A stretch of 64,000 nucleotides of DNA from Pseudevernia furfuracea. Lineage: Eukaryota > Ascomycota > Lecanoromycetes > Lecanorales > Parmeliaceae. Under the pieces are notes generated by a model. The model worked only from the letters and a program-made list of their open reading frames with translations. It was not told the DNA's origin and ran no database searches. The stretch lies in assembly GCA_022315425.1 (NCBI GenBank), contig JAIUPT010000031.1:806001-870000 (forward strand), read 5' to 3'. This document shows, piece by piece, positions 20,586-34,485 of the stretch. How positions within the stretch are numbered: position 1 is the stretch's first letter; every line of letters starts with the position of its first letter. Made by a program: the position numbers and the translations under genes.

Positions 20586-23500
20586 TTATGCGGGAAACTC
20601 ATCCTCCAACCCTACTCTGGCCACCACATTCATACCTAACAACTCTTGTATCAAAAGCTTCGCTGCGTATGGAATCGTCATTTTCGTCATCCCCTCCGTC
20701 TTTTTACAACTCTGACAGTACCCGGAATACCCCATCATACCGCATGTCGCACATATATCCACGACATGCGCATCACTGCTCAGCATCAACCTCTCTAGTA
20801 ACAATTGACTGGCACCATACGCGATTAGGCAATCACGCTCCATCTCTCCCAGTCGCAAACCACCATCTCGGGATCGACCCTCCATAGGTTGCCGTGTAAG
20901 GGTTGCGCGAGGACCGCGAGCACGAGAGTGCATCTTATCCATGACCATGTGCTTGAGTTTCTGATAGTAGATGGGGCCGAAGAAGACGTAGGCTGGTAGA
21001 CTCTCCCCTGTGATGCCACTCGTAACGAAGTCCTTACCGCCGTAGCTGAAACCGTGCTTGATCAGTAGGTCTCCCATATCCTCTACCTTGCTGCCACCAA
21101 ACGCTGTACCGTATTGCAGATCTCCTGCAAGTACGCCAGCTTTACCAGAGACGAGCTCGAGCATTTTACCCACTGTCATACGAGAGGGGAAACCGTGCGG
21201 GTTCATGATGATGTCGGGCACGATTCCTTCGTCTGTAAAAGGCATGTCCACTTGCTCAGCAATGAGACCTACAACACCTTTCTGACCGTGGCGGGATGAG
21301 AATTTGTCGCCAACTTCTGGCCTTCTTGTCTGGCGGGTCTGGACCTTGATGATCTTATGGTCAGACTCCATGATGGAGACCAGGACTTTATCAATATAGC
21401 TCGGGTCTGGAAGTCTGTACGACATTGGTGCGTCTTTGTACTCGCCGCTGCCCCACTCGCTACCGATGGTACTGGCGTGAGGATTGACGGGAGTCTGTTT
21501 CATGATGTAGACATCACCACGCGAAATCTTTTCGCCAACTTGGGCAAGACCATGTTCATCAAGAATGGCATGCGCTTTGATGGGCCAGCCGTTCTCATAA
21601 TGAGGGTCACCTACACGCTCTTCCAGGCCGTTCGGCCACTTTCGAAGGATGGTGTTGTATTTGCGAAAGACTTGGCAGCGTCCAAAACCCCGATCGCACG
21701 AGGCTTTATTGAGGACAAGGGCATCTTCGATGTCATAGCCTGAGTAGGACATCACTGCCACAATTGCATTTTGGCCAGCAGGAAGTTTGTCATACTTGAT
21801 GAGTTCGATAGCTCGCGTTTTGACGAGGGGTTTTTGGGGGTAGACGAGGAGGTAGAGGATACTGTCGATGCGGGTAAATTGGTTGTGGGCAATGGCACCG
21901 ATGGCTTGCTTTCCCATAGCGCATTGATAGGTGTTCCGAGGGGATTGATTGTGGTGAGGGTAAGGAATGAGTCCTGCCACAGCCCCCAATATAGTGAACG
22001 GCTCAATTTCGAGATGGGTGGTCGTCTGATTGATATTGGACTCGTTCATCGCGATATTGGAATCATCCTCTTCATTGACATCTAGATACTCGACGAGCCC
22101 TCGGGACAGAAAATCATCGAAGCCAATCTTGCCTTTGCGCAGAGCTTGTAGCGAACGAGCAGTCACCTTGGATCTGCCTTTCTCGACGACTATCAGCGGA
22201 CGGCATATTCTCCCCTCGTCCGTTGCGATATGCACTGCACTCTGATGACCGTTGAGAGCGATGCTGATGAATTCAGAGACACGACCAGATCGACGAATCT
22301 TCCGAAAGCTAGTGATGAAGCGCCTCGGGTGGTGGGTTAGGGCAACAGGTGTACCATTGATGAATACGATATGAGCGCCATCACCATAGATGTCTGTGCC
22401 ATTGACCACATTAATGTCTTGCGCTCCAAGTGCGAAAACCAACTTCTTCACAGGGCCTTGTTCGTCGTCAGTGGTGATATGTGTCATCAAAGCTAGGTTC
22501 TTAACCAAACCACAGGCTTCTCCTTCAGGCGTATCCGATGGACACAACATTCCAAATTGGGACGGTTGCAAAGCTCGCGGTCCGGAAACTTTTCTAGTTT
22601 TCTCAAATTGACTCGAGATCCTAGTCATCATGCCCAAAGCACTGATATAACTTAGCCGACTCAAGACATGCGTAACCCCCGCTCGCTTCATCTTGAATCG
22701 TCTCAAATCCCAATTACCTGTAGCAACTGCTCGTTGGATACCGGCGGTGATGTGGTTTTGTTGCATGGTCAGATATCTCAGAGCGTCAAACTCCTCTGTT
22801 CGCACGGGTTTCTTCAACACTTTGTCGATGGCGATTTTTATATCATGATTGTATTTCTTAAAGAGGTCCTCAAAGAGCAAGGACAGAAGTTGACCAGCCA
22901 GTTCAAGTCGTTTATTTCCATAGTAATCTCGGTCGTCTACCAAGGTGCTATCATGGAAAGCCATTAATGTTCTCCTGACCATGACCGCCACATACAGGGC
23001 TTTCGGGCGAAAGTCCAAATCTCGCACAGGAACGTGGTTCAATATAACGTTGGATAGAGCTTCCACTGCCTCTTGTGAGTATTTGCGTCGTTGATCCGAT
23101 GAAGTGATTCTTCCTTTGATTTGGATCTTAAGCCCAATGTACTCCAAAGCTTCATGTTGAGTAGTGATGCCTAGCTTCGCACACTCCTCAAAATTGACGG
23201 CGAAGGTATCTTGATAAGACGCATCGTGCCCAGCAGTAAGCAACATTATCTCGTGGTCTGAATGGATCCCTAAAGCTTTAAGAACCAACACTATTGGGAG
23301 GTCTTCGTTGAGGAAATTGTGCTTCAAGTATATCCGATCGTGCCTCATGACGACGTAGGTTTTCGACTTTCGCTCGTGTGTTGAGCTGGTATCATTAGCT
23401 GAGGGAATGCGTGAGGCCCTATATGCACGTACCATGTAACGGAAGCCTGAACTATTCCATGTTTGGCACCTTTCTCGACGATGACTCTGTTCTTACTGAT

Positions 23501-24645
23501 CTGCTCTTGTACTAGAATTACCTTCTCAGTTCCGTTGATCACAAAATAACCGCCGGGATCCAGTGGACATTCTTGAAGCCGCCCCATGTCATTCTCAGAT
23601 TTGTCTGAGAGTATGCACCTAGAACTTCTTAACATTACGGGAAGCCGCCCAATAACCATACCCTTCCGGCGAACCTCCCGCACGCCGCGCCAGTATGCCA
23701 AGTCGACGAGAATTGGTGCTGAGTATGTCGTGTCGCGTAGCCTGCATTCATTAGGAGTGACTGTAGACGTCCATTTAGTGCGAGACATGTCCGGTAGATC
23801 CTCATCATGGCGGGTTGGTCTCCCAACGTATATGTTTGTGTAGGTGATGTAGAATTTTGGGTCTATATCGCTGAGAATGGTCTGATTGGCTTTTACAATT
23901 CTCTTGAGGTCGACATCGATGAAGAAATTGTAAGAGTCGATGTGCTGTTTGACGAGACCTTTGACCTTCAGAAATGCCGGAAGAAGGTTCCATTTGTCCT
24001 AGACATGGTTGAGACCCGTATTAGTGGCACTTTCAATCTCCTATATCGTGGGCGATACTCCGTTTGAAACGAAGATCTTGTTTTTAACACAGCCCAGGAT
24101 ACAATTCAGATGTTCGCTTCGAGATAGGAATCAAATTGGACAAGACTTTGTATCTTCATTTATTCGTTGATTACCGGCATGAAGTGCCTTAAACATACGA
24201 GATGATGCAACTTGATAGGAGAAGAAGAGCTCGAAGCAATGAGGCGCCTTACCTTTGCTGTATCAATCGGATCTGTCAGAGATTTGCCTTGATAGAAAGG
24301 TTCAAGGAGAGCATCGAAGCCCTAGGGGCGATTTAACACTAGCCTCTCGAGGTTTGAAATGGGAATGGGAATGAAAGCATACATCATCTTGGCCACTCTT
24401 CGCTGAAGGCTTCGGGCCCACTGTACGTGCATCATCTTCGGCCGCAGCCTCCTGTTCTTTCTGCGGTGCCACTATTCTGACTTTCTTTGCTGGCGATTTT
24501 GATGCCGACTATCATGCGTTAGTCGACATCAACATTCCTACTTTTTTTGATATGTCATGCATACTTGGGTAGGATCTTTGGTAGACTTTGCCTTTTTGAG
24601 TGCCGCTACAGGCTCGACAGACCTGGTACGCGCTGAGGGAGCCAT
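20586..24645 (-). CDS. RPC2: RNA polymerase III second-largest subunit (RPC2/Ret1)
   Basis: Predicted 1213 aa. Exons: 24645-24565, 24508-24383, 24321-24253, 23998-23433, 23385-20586; introns 56, 61, 254 and 47 bp. It forms half of the Pol III active-site cleft for tRNA, 5S and U6 transcription. Seen: KWNLLPAFLKVKGLVKQHID, THERKSKTYVV, GMLCPSDTPEGEACGLVKNL, GYDIEDALVLNKAS, SSRHGQKGVVG, the hybrid-binding and wall segments through GIVPDIIMNPHGFPSRMTVG, and near the C-terminus the zinc site CATCGMMGYSGYCQSCKK. The Pol III assignment rests on the KTYVV lobe region and the C-terminal IPYAAKLLIQELLGMNV. The N-terminal about 90 residues are Lys/Ala-rich and variable. The long third intron is the least certain boundary. 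Confidence 0.93.
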
Positions 24646-25976
24646 GGGATCTTGCTTCCCATCTTTCTCTTTAAAAAAAACACTAGTCTGGAAGATCTGA
24701 TCGGTGAGATTAGATGGTGCAACTCCGGGGTAGCATTAGTGACAATCAAATTTTCAGATATGGTGGAGTTTTTTCTCTTCGATTTTCATCCTCGGTATGT
24801 ACCAGTACGAGTATGTATAACTTAGGATTCGCTTAAAAGCGGCAGATCGACCGCTTATGTTATAGACCGGACCCTGACCGCACTAGTTGCTTTGACTTGC
24901 TTCAACTGTTCACCGCCTCATGTGGGGTTTCTGCATTAACCTCTTTTTTCAACCCCTTAGCAATTGATCCATACATTTCCTCCATTCTGCCATGTAAAGC
25001 GGGGGTGACTTCTCTTGAGCTCGGCTAGAATCATCCATGATTCCTGCGTTGAAGAGATGGATTATATGATTGCGTCCAAGTAGAAAGGGTTGCAACGGGA
25101 GCCGTTAGATCCAGGGGAACCACCACACTTAAATCATGAGCCTCATTCTCCTGCATTGGAGAAACTATGAGCTGGCTCAAAAGGGCTGTGCTATCTACAC
25201 CGATGCTGCGGGGACTTTGATGGGGCATTGGGGACCACCAAGCCAGTTACTCTACTACAATGATTTTCCTTTCAAGCAACCAAGCTGTGCGATAATTCCT
25301 CGAGAGTTGTCGGGAGCTTTCAGATGCATCAAATTCTCAGATGGCGAGCATAGTCATAGTCATAGTCATAGCCATAGAATAAACATACACTGATCCAGTA
25401 ACCAACTGTGCGAGAGAAACGGCATTTGTCCATGAAAAAATAGTGAAAAAAAGTCCTGGAGTACTCGTACTAGCGCACGACAGCGGCTTTAATCTCCAGT
25501 GAGCCAGCCCACTTCCATCTGCCAATATCCCACTTTCTTTCTTTACCTTGACCCCATTGCCGTTGTTGTGTCCTTGTATTTGTACGACGACTATCCGTTA
25601 TTCACGATTTCTATTCTTCAGTCTATCTGTACCAATCCGCGAGACACGAGGATCTGTAAGGGTCTTCGCAGGCCGAACCAATGCACTTCTATTCACTCCG
25701 AAAATCCAATTGATTGACGCCAGATTTTTGCTATTGAGACTGCAAGTTCACATTGTTTATACATTGTGCTTCATTCACTTGAGTGAGTTCACCGCCGGCA
25801 TCCAGTTCTACAAAAGCCTTGCCTCACTTTCCCTCTTCTTCCTTTCTCACATCTTCAACCTCTGCAACCTCCTCACTCTACCATCATCAATCTACTTCAC
25901 CGCCCGCCCCGCCCTGCTTCCTTACTTGATCACCACTGTATCACAACGCTAATGCGTCCTATTTGATCACCACAGT
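24646..25976. promoter_or_regulatory. Divergent intergenic region RPC2 / PUF gene
   Basis: 1.3 kb. It contains a CATAGT microsatellite at about 25348-25377 and a long pyrimidine-rich stretch (about 25500-25950) typical of fungal promoters and 5' leaders just before the PUF start. Open frames here have no domains. Confidence 0.45.
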
Positions 25977-28900
25977 ATGGCTTCTTACAACGCAATTTCG
26001 GCTCGTTACGACGAGCTACGATCACCAAACCCTCCTCCGTCCTCAAACACTACTGCAACTGCAACTCCCGCAAGATACTCTGGAAGCTTCATGCAGACTC
26101 AGAGCCAGCCATTCAACGATGCACGAGGGAGTCTACAGCGTCGTCAAACCACTGATTTGAGCAAGATGCCGGGGATCACTCCTATCGGTCAACAGCCCGC
26201 TCAGGCAGTGGATCCAGTTGACTTGCCTACGGTGTGTACATGAGACTCCGATTCAAGTCAAGCTGTTCCCGAAAATTGCGTCATTTCCTCATTTTGAGCT
26301 CATTCATTCCGAAAACCTTGCAATTATTCTTACGCATATTTGAGGCTCTTACCTTATGATTGTTAATAATCTGCTACAATTTGCTGACTATGCCATCACT
26401 TAGACTTTTCATACGGCTCAGCTGGTAAGCAACATTTCTCTTCAACCTTAGCCACTAAGATGGCTGACATTGAAACCCTCCAGGTTGAGAGGAAGAGGCA
26501 GGAATACGAGATGCTTGCCGAAAAGCGAAAGAAACACGCCGCCTTGATGTTCGACTTCCAAACTCGAGAGGCCCAACGGAAAGAAGAACTGGACAGAATG
26601 ACTTTAGATCTTGAGCGAGCTAGCTACAACGCTGGACATCAGAGTGAACCTACGACACCTCCTGAGTACCGTGACCACGCATTTCCGTCAGTCTTTGCTC
26701 GGAGCAATCGATACTCTTCCTCGAGCATCACATCTCCTCCCGGTCTCAACACCCGTAGCAGTCGTTCTGGCTCCCAACTCACGTCACCTCCATCGGAATT
26801 AGCCCAGACACTCCACAATTCCATCAATTCGGATGTGCTGCCGTCAAAGTCCGTACCAGGATCTCGGCGTGGGTCTAACGATAGAGCATCCGCTTATGTT
26901 CCCGAGACAAATGGCACAAGCCGTCGCAATGCCGCAGTTAACAACCGCTACTCTATGCCAGTCACTGGGCTGAGAAGCCGGAACCACGAAACTGTACCTG
27001 AGCACTCCGCTACTCTGGGCTTGGGACAAATCAATACCACGAGCTTTCTCTTTGATGATGAAGACTCCAAAGAGTCTACCACTTCTCCTGATGTCAAGAG
27101 CTATCTGCAAATGAACGCCACAGATGATAAATTCCCAATCTTGGTTCGTCGAAACGAATTTCCCGGAGTTGTAAGTGACAACAAGGACTCGAAGATATGG
27201 TCATAGCTAACGGCTTGCTGCAGCTTTCTGCATCTTCGGCTGCGCTAGACCTGGCACTTTCAAATCCCGAGCAAAGCGAAGGATGGACCCCGTTCGCGCG
27301 TCACCGCCTTTCTCAACAGGACCTACCACAGACTATGAACTCCTTGTCGCTCGGTCCTTCAAGCAACGGTACCTCCAACTCCGATTCTCAGAAGTCTTCT
27401 GAGGCTGTGGGCAATGTTCGACTGAACCGACATTCCATGGAGGCAAGCTTGGCCGCATATGGTCAACCAACTCAACATGGGCAAGTTTCGTCGAACGAGG
27501 CAGTCCGACCTACGCTAGCAAACATCCACCTTTCATACTCGACTAACGATGTTCCCACATTAAAGAAAGCTAACGGACTGATGTCGAATATCACTCCTCC
27601 AAAGACTCAAGCTCAACAACAGTTCCACAATCACAATGCTAGCTTGGGCCGTATTCCTCCCAGTGCGATGAGCAACCGTCATAGCCGGGAGCTCCCGGCG
27701 GGAGGTGATGCCAGACGTGATGAGCAACCGAATAGTTACCAGCAGGTCCTATCTGGGCTGCAAGCTAGCGCTGCTCCCTTTGGTCCTCCTACGACCGCCG
27801 CGTCGCCCGTCGATTCAATGCCAAATGCGATGGCTCAGCTCAACAACGCGATGCAATTCCCAAATCAGGGCTACTACCCTGCCTTTGGAATGCAGATGAT
27901 GAACATGGGAATGACTCCGATGCAAATGGCCAACCCCATGGCTTTCCATAACCAGATGCAAGCTTTCCAGCCGCAGAGCGGGTTTTCTCCTTATCCGAAT
28001 TACGGTTCCCAAGGCCGGTTCCAGGATAGTCAAGCGCGTGTAATTCAACAGAGACGCATGCAAAACGGTGAAGGTAAGCTCAATCTCACCTCTCTCCACC
28101 ACGGTCACTGACAGAAAACCCAGAAAATTCCCGCTTCATCAACGTCAAATTAGAGGATCTTCAAGGCCAGATCCTGGGACATTGTAAAGACCAGCATGGC
28201 TGTCGCTACCTGCAGAAGAAGTTGGAAGAGCGCAATCCTGAGCATGTCCAGCTGATTTTCGCCGAGACACACCAGCACGTCGTGGAGCTCATGACTGGTA
28301 TTAGTTCCATTCCAACGCCGTGAGTGCTCCTGCTAACCAGCACAGATCCGTTTGGCAACTATCTTTGCCAGAAGCTGCTCGAATTCTCAAATGATGAGCA
28401 GCGTACAGTCCTGATCAACAACGCCGCTCCAGAGATGGTCACGATCGCTTTAAACAGCCACGGTACGCGGGCTTTGCAGAAGATGATAGAATTTGTTTCT
28501 ACGCCCGAGCAGATACAGACTGTTATCAATGCTCTCGATGGTAAGGTGGTAGAGCTCATCCAGGATTTGAACGGCAACCATGTTATTCAAAAATGTCTCA
28601 ATCGTCTCTCGCCCGATGATGCCCAGGTATGTTATCCTTCATGCTCCAGTAGCACTTGATTGACTAATGGTAGTTCATCTTTGATACCGTTGGCACCAAT
28701 TGCGTGTCGGTTGGAACCCATCGCCATGGCTGTTGCGTGCTGCAGCGTTGCATCGACCACGCCACCGGTCACCAGAAAGCCAAGCTCATCAGCCAAATCA
28801 CAAACAGCGCCTTCCATCTTGTTCAGGATCCATTCGGCAACTACGTTCTTCAGTACATTGTCGACCTCCAGGAGTCTTGCTTCACTGACCCTCTCTGCTA

Positions 28901-29537
28901 CACCTTCCAAGGCCAGATACCTCAATTGTCGAAGCAGAAATTCAGCTCCAACGTTATCGAGAAGTGTCTTCGTGGAGCCCGATCGAATGTTACACAGATG
29001 ATGATTGAAGAAATGCTGAACGCCAATGAGCTCGAAAAAATGTTGCGCGACTCATACGCCAACTACGTTGTCCAGACAGCATTAGACTTCGCGGACCCGG
29101 AGACCAAAGGTCGCCTTGTCGAAGCTATCCGTCCAATTTTGCCAGCAGTTCGTCAAACGCCTCATGGCCGTCGCATTCAGAGCAAGATAATGGCACAAGA
29201 TGGCCATGGTCAAGGCCAAGGTCAAGGTCGATTCAGTGGTAGCGGCACTCCAACCGATCGCTCTTCAGGACAGATCCCTTTGTCATTGCAGATGACTTCT
29301 AGCCCTGCCTCAACCACGTACGCAGCACCATCCAATGGATACAACCCCATCAACAATGCCTTCGCTGCCCCTTTTCGCGGCGCCTACTCTCAGTACCCGC
29401 CTCCAATCTCTCACGCTCAGAATATGAGCAACGGTTCAAACAACATTATCCAATTTAGTCCGGACAACCAACAATCTGTACAACAGCCTGCTCAGTCTTA
29501 CGCGCGTCTGCCTCAAGTCAACGGTGGCTTCTTCTGA
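25977..29537 (+). CDS. Pumilio/PUF-family RNA-binding protein (Puf4-like)
   Basis: Predicted 1054 aa. Exons: 25977-26231, 26404-26424, 26460-27170, 27224-28073, 28115-28297, 28346-28626, 28674-29537. PUF proteins bind 3'UTR elements and repress or localise mRNAs. The N-terminal 610 residues are Ser/Asn/Gln-rich with a coiled-coil-like helix (ERKRQEYEMLAEKRKKH). The PUF domain, about 620-960, shows successive repeats: DQHGCRYLQKKL, DPFGNYLCQKLL, NSHGTRALQKMI, DLNGNHVIQKCL, HRHGCCVLQRCI, DPFGNYVLQYIV, KFSSNVIEKCL and DSYANYVVQTAL. The same order occurs in yeast Puf4. A Ser/Gln-rich tail follows. Exon 2 (21 nt) and the 35-bp intron after it are optional: joining 26231 directly to 26460 also keeps frame. 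Confidence 0.92.
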
Positions 29538-30591
29538 AGAGAACGCTTGATCTAAACTGTAATCGATATGAGGACACGAACATCACGGCCAGCTTACGAT
29601 ACACGTTTACGAATACGGCAGAAATTTCAGATCATCTTGCCGACATGATATCGATTGGCTAGGTATCGAAATCATTTGAAAGCATGGCGCTCATTGGCAT
29701 ACTTTTTACGCGTTTGGAAAGCACGTTCGGTCTTTAGGTCTATCCTAGCATTCTGCCAGGAGTTCAACGACGTTTCTGCTCGATTTAGCGGAATGTTGTT
29801 GATGGACTTTATATGGACCCAAATATGGACACAGAGCAGTTCTGATACTTTGTGTCCATATTGGTAGACCATCCTTCAGAGACAAAGTTTCATTCTGTCA
29901 CGATTTTCCTTTTTACGACTCCACATACGACATTCGACTTACGCATTTGACCACGCATAGCTTTATCCCGCATCTCTAAGAGCTGCAGCTGGGTCATCTG
30001 CTTGGTCAATAACAGCAACCCCCGATGCTCACCTGCTTGTCCGCAATGACCGCAGCACGCACCGTTTTCTAGCAGCAGTCTTTCTCTCCCTGACACGCAT
30101 ACGACTACGATACCTGAGAACTAGGATACCATGTTTCACCTTGAGATACTGTCCGAAATGTCCTGCACGGATGCTTTGCACGGATGATGAACGAGCAATG
30201 ATGGACCGAAGGAGAAGCATTTCGTTGTAATTAGAAGCATTTGATAGATAAAACTCGTTTCGTATTCTCGTTCCGTGCTTGCAATCTGATTTGAAGTGGA
30301 TGACTCAACCAATCGTAAAGATACGAGTAGACAACCAAGTCCTTTAGTTACTTGAGAGTAAAAAATTGTGAAGGGCTGCCTCGGCTGCTAGGGCGAATCT
30401 CAAGGGCCGCCTCATATTATAAGGCTCAAATTAGCGTCAATCTTCCTATTTCCTTACTCATACCATTCAGTACCTATCTACAATCCAACACCTCTGCCAC
30501 TCACCATTGAAAAGAGTTGGAACTCTTGTTATCAAGCCTGCAGTCGATCTCCTCTTGTCCGTTGCCGTGGTTTCGCTACCTCAAAGCCACG
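29538..30591. other. Intergenic, no gene seen
   Basis: About 1 kb between the PUF stop and the CUS1 start. Probably 3'UTR and promoter; I see no tRNA or conserved frame. Confidence 0.45.
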
Positions 30592-32348
30592 ATGCCTACT
30601 GCGACGAAGCCTACAAAAAACCAGCTCCGAAGAGCGAAGAAGAAGGCCGCAAAACACAACGAGGTATGTCACCTCTACGCAGTGAAATTCTATTGACTTA
30701 GTAGTCATTACAGACAAGCTCCGCCCCAACTCCAGAGCCTTCCAGCGAACCGGAACCGGCGACATTCATAGATGAGCCTGCAGCTTCAGCGGACGAAGAG
30801 CAATATGGGACCTCTAATGGCATTGACGGCATTGACGAAACAGATCCTCTTTACGAGATGTACAAGGATATTATGGGCAGATTCGAGCAGAATAACAAGG
30901 AGGATCCTTCTACAAAAGAGGTAGAAAAACCTGAGATCTACTACGATGATGACGACGAAATACCTGATGAGGAAGAAGAGGCGGGGCAACCGAAGATGTC
31001 AAAAAAGAAGCGAAAGGAGCGAGACAAACTCTCGGTTGCTGAACTCAAGGCTTTAGTTGAGAAACCGGAGACCGTGGATTGGACAGATACCTCAGCTTCA
31101 GATCCCCGGTTGCTTGTTCATATCAAGGCATATCGAAATGTTGTACCCGTGCCATCGCATTGGTCTCTGAAGCGTGAGTATCTATCATCCAAACGCGGGG
31201 TGGAAAAGCCACCTTTTGCCCTACCTAAATTCATCCAGGAAACTGGGATCGCGGAAATGCGAGACGCGGTTTTAGAAAAGCAAGACCAAGCGAGCCTCAA
31301 ACAAAAGCAACGAGAACGAGTGCAACCCAAAATGGGCAAGCTTGACATCGACTACCAGAAACTCTACGAAGCGTTTTTCAGATTCCAGACCAAACCAGAG
31401 CTCACCCGCTATGGCGAAGTGTACTACGAAGGCAAGGAGTATGAGACTAATCTCAAGCATCTGCGACCTGGCGAGCTCAGCGAAGAGCTGAAAGAAGCTC
31501 TAAATATCCCACCCGGCGCGCCGCCGCCATGGCTGATCAATCAACAGCGCTTTGGCCCACCTCCGTCTTATGCTGCGCTTAAGATACCGGGACTCAATGC
31601 TCCTCCTCCACCGGGTGGGGCGTGGGGTTTTCATCCTGGTGGTTACGGTAAGCCACCTGTGGACGAATACAATCGCCCTCTGTACGGCGGCGATATCTTT
31701 GGTGTTCTACAACCGCAGCAGAATACCCAGTTGGGAGAACCGGTAGAGAAGACACTCTGGGGCGAACTGCAAGAGCCCGAGGAAGAAGAAGAAGAGGAAG
31801 AGGAAGAAGAGAGCGACGAGGAGGATGGAGATGGCAATGCCGAAGACCTCGGCGCAGGCTTGCAGACTCCAAGTGGACTGGAGACGCCGGGAGGCATGGC
31901 ATCGACGGTTCCGTCGGAATACGGCGGGGCAGAGAGCGTCGCTGGTGAATTCGACTTACGCAAGCAAAGACGGGGCACAGACACGGAAGAGTCTACGCAT
32001 CCTCGGACCGCCTACCAGGTCATCCCTGAACAACAAGCAAGAGTGTCCGGCTTCTTTGGTGGGGATCGGACTTATGATCTCAAGGCAGCTCAGAGCAGCC
32101 TGCCGGTCCTGGGTCAAGAAGATCAGAACAGGAAGAGGAAGAAGCCGGGTGATGTGGATGTAGCCATGAATCCAGACGATCTGCAGGCTAAAGACAAGTT
32201 GGACAAGGAAGATATGAAGAGGTTGTATGAAGCGCAGAAGCAGCAGGATCAAGGCAACTATGGGTTTCAAGAAGATTTGAGTGACATGATAGCTAGCGAA
32301 AGTCGAAAGAGGCAGAAGAGGGACGAGGAAAGGAGAAGCAGGCGATAG
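30592..32348 (+). CDS. CUS1: Splicing factor 3b subunit 2 (SAP145/Cus1)
   Basis: Predicted 568 aa, exons 30592-30663 and 30714-32348 (50-bp intron). A U2 snRNP component that anchors the snRNP near the branch point. Seen: basic N-terminus NQLRRAKKKAAKHNE, acidic linker, then the DUF382 region (LLVHIKAYRNVVPVPSHW, KRGVEKPPFALPKFIQETGI). Next comes the PSP domain (GELSEELKEALNIPPGAPPP, WLINQQRFGPPPSYAALKIP), then YGGDIFG and a polyglutamate run of more than ten residues at about 380. The C-terminus is charged (RKRQKRDEERRSRR). Length and domain order fit the family. Confidence 0.93.
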
Positions 32349-32777
32349 GAGTGTGAGATTAATTCGGGATTGCTCATTCAAGATACCATTCTTCGGCTGC
32401 AAATGAATCTGAAGAAGTAATAACCATGCATCACTATGACCGCGAATGCGGAGGGGGCTTCCAAATTCACTACTGGCCCCTACACATAAGAACTGGTTTC
32501 AGCCTGACACCTTTCCAGAAATACAGTGCAGCGAAGATATCCACAGTCAAAGCACCAACGAATCAGCCAGGTTCGTGAGTGATGGCAGCGATGATTGAAA
32601 GAACTAGTTCTGCATCCTAATGTGGTTAGCGTGCCGAGCCAAACTTTCTGGAAATATTTGTAACGAGCGACACCATCGCACACGACAGTCAGCGGAAATC
32701 TGTAGCTGCTTCTGATTGAGCTGTGACGGAATTCTCTCTGCTTACTGATTAAGCTTGGGCACACACATATCACCACC
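32349..32777. other. Intergenic, no gene seen
   Basis: About 430 bp between tandem genes; presumed CUS1 3'UTR and promoter of the RS-rich gene. Confidence 0.4.
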
Positions 32778-34485
32778 ATGGACAGAGGTCGCGATCGAAG
32801 GTTCGTCACTCCATAGACCTCTGTGAGCTTTGAATTACGACTATCCCATCTGACTCCCTGTCCCGATTCCGCCGGAAATTAAGAGAGCTCTATGCAAAAT
32901 GTGATTCTGACGCGTTTCCTTCGCCAGGTATGAGAATTCCCGCCCTCTTGGCGGAGAGACATATCGACCATCAGAACGCAATCCACCACCTCGGTCAGAC
33001 AACTATCGTGGCTATCGGTCTCCGCCTCGAAGAGGGCGCACTCCACCTCCGTATGGAGACACTTACACTCCAGCAGCGGATCGACGACGTTCGCGAAGTC
33101 CAGCATACAGGGGTAGGGATGGAGGCAGCTACAGAGGAAGACTAAGGTCCCCTGCGAGGGCATATTCGCCTCGAAGAGATACACGCGCCAGATCACCTCT
33201 CCCCAGAACGCGCCGCTACTCTAGATCCCCCGTGCCTCGAGCGAGATCGCCACTTCCTGTTAAGAGAGATCCATCCCCGTACCATAGACCACGGTCGCCT
33301 TCTCAACGAGAAAGGATACCTTCACTACCTAGGGAGAGATACGAGAGACGTGATTTCTCACCTCCCAGGAACCCACGACCCAGATTTCCGGTCGAGAGCA
33401 ATCACCGTCATCCCGAACGCTCTGCTTCTCCAGCACGACGTTCTGAGCACGCCTCTCGCATCGCCTCTCCGATCTCTTCTCGTCGCTCTTCGCCTCATAT
33501 TCATCTAGACAGGCTAGCAAACACTGGATCAGGTCCTCATTCTCCCGCTTTCAGAGGCTCTCGGGTACCTCCTGCCGCAAGAGATTCGAGCTATCGTGAT
33601 AAATCGCCTCCTCGAAGAGGCTATTCGCCAGCCCCAATCTCTCCACCGCGTGAAGCTGTACCTTATCGTGCACGATCACCGCCTCCACGAGAGCGAGACG
33701 ACAATCGAAATGGCAACACTCCTGCCACCTGGTCAGGCGCACAGGTGGCAGCATCTCAATCATCAGGATATCGTAACGGAGACTCCCGTCCTCCTCCAAG
33801 TGGACCAGGAGGCTACAGAGACTCTTATGTCCGCGAATCTCCCTCTGGGCCCCCACCTTCAGCCCCAATCTCCATGTCCGCTCACAATCGCCCAGCCAGC
33901 GCATCTGTTCTCTCCGCGCCTACTCGCCCTCGCGGCGGCTCGTCTTTCGCAGGGCGAGACTCAAGAGATCAGCCTTACAGCGGTCCCCAGCCTCATCGCG
34001 GTGGACGTCCACCCCAACAATCTACCTACCACGCTCCACCTCGTCAGCAATATGAATCTCGTGCGCCGCCATCAGACCATATTCCGCACGGTCCACGGGC
34101 CCACCACGGGCCTTCGACACCATTCGAGTCCTCATACCGCGCTCCACCGCCCTTCCGCTCAAACAACTCATCTTCGACTACATATCCACGCACCCAGCGC
34201 TTCAATACAAATCACCTCGCCTCAGTGCCAGCTATCGTCCCAGGCGGCGAAGCTTTGCCAAGTGCGTTGGATCCAGCTGCGAGAAAGCGATTGGCAGAAC
34301 TGGAGGAGCAAAAAAAGAAACTGCAGGACCAGATTGAAGAGAAGCAAAGGGAGAAAAGAAGGGGCCTTAGGGAATGGAATAGCAAAGAGAGGGAGAGTAG
34401 GAGGGATGGGCTGAGGAGCGAACTGGCAGAAGAGGCCTTGGAGGCGATGAGTGGGGAAGGTGCGGGGACTGGAACTGCCTTTTGA
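32778..34485 (+). CDS. Arg/Ser/Pro-rich disordered protein with C-terminal coiled coil
   Basis: Predicted 526 aa, exons 32778-32800 and 32928-34485 (127-bp intron). The first 300 residues are dense in RSP, SPPRR, RSPPP and RYSRSP motifs, as in nuclear splicing-related RS proteins, but there is no RRM. The middle is Pro/Ser/Gly/His-rich. Residues about 420-500 form a strongly charged helix (ALDPAARKRLAELEEQ then KKKLQDQIEEKQREKRRG), a likely coiled coil. It sits next to the SF3b2 gene on the same strand. A role in RNA processing is an inference from composition only. Confidence 0.75.
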
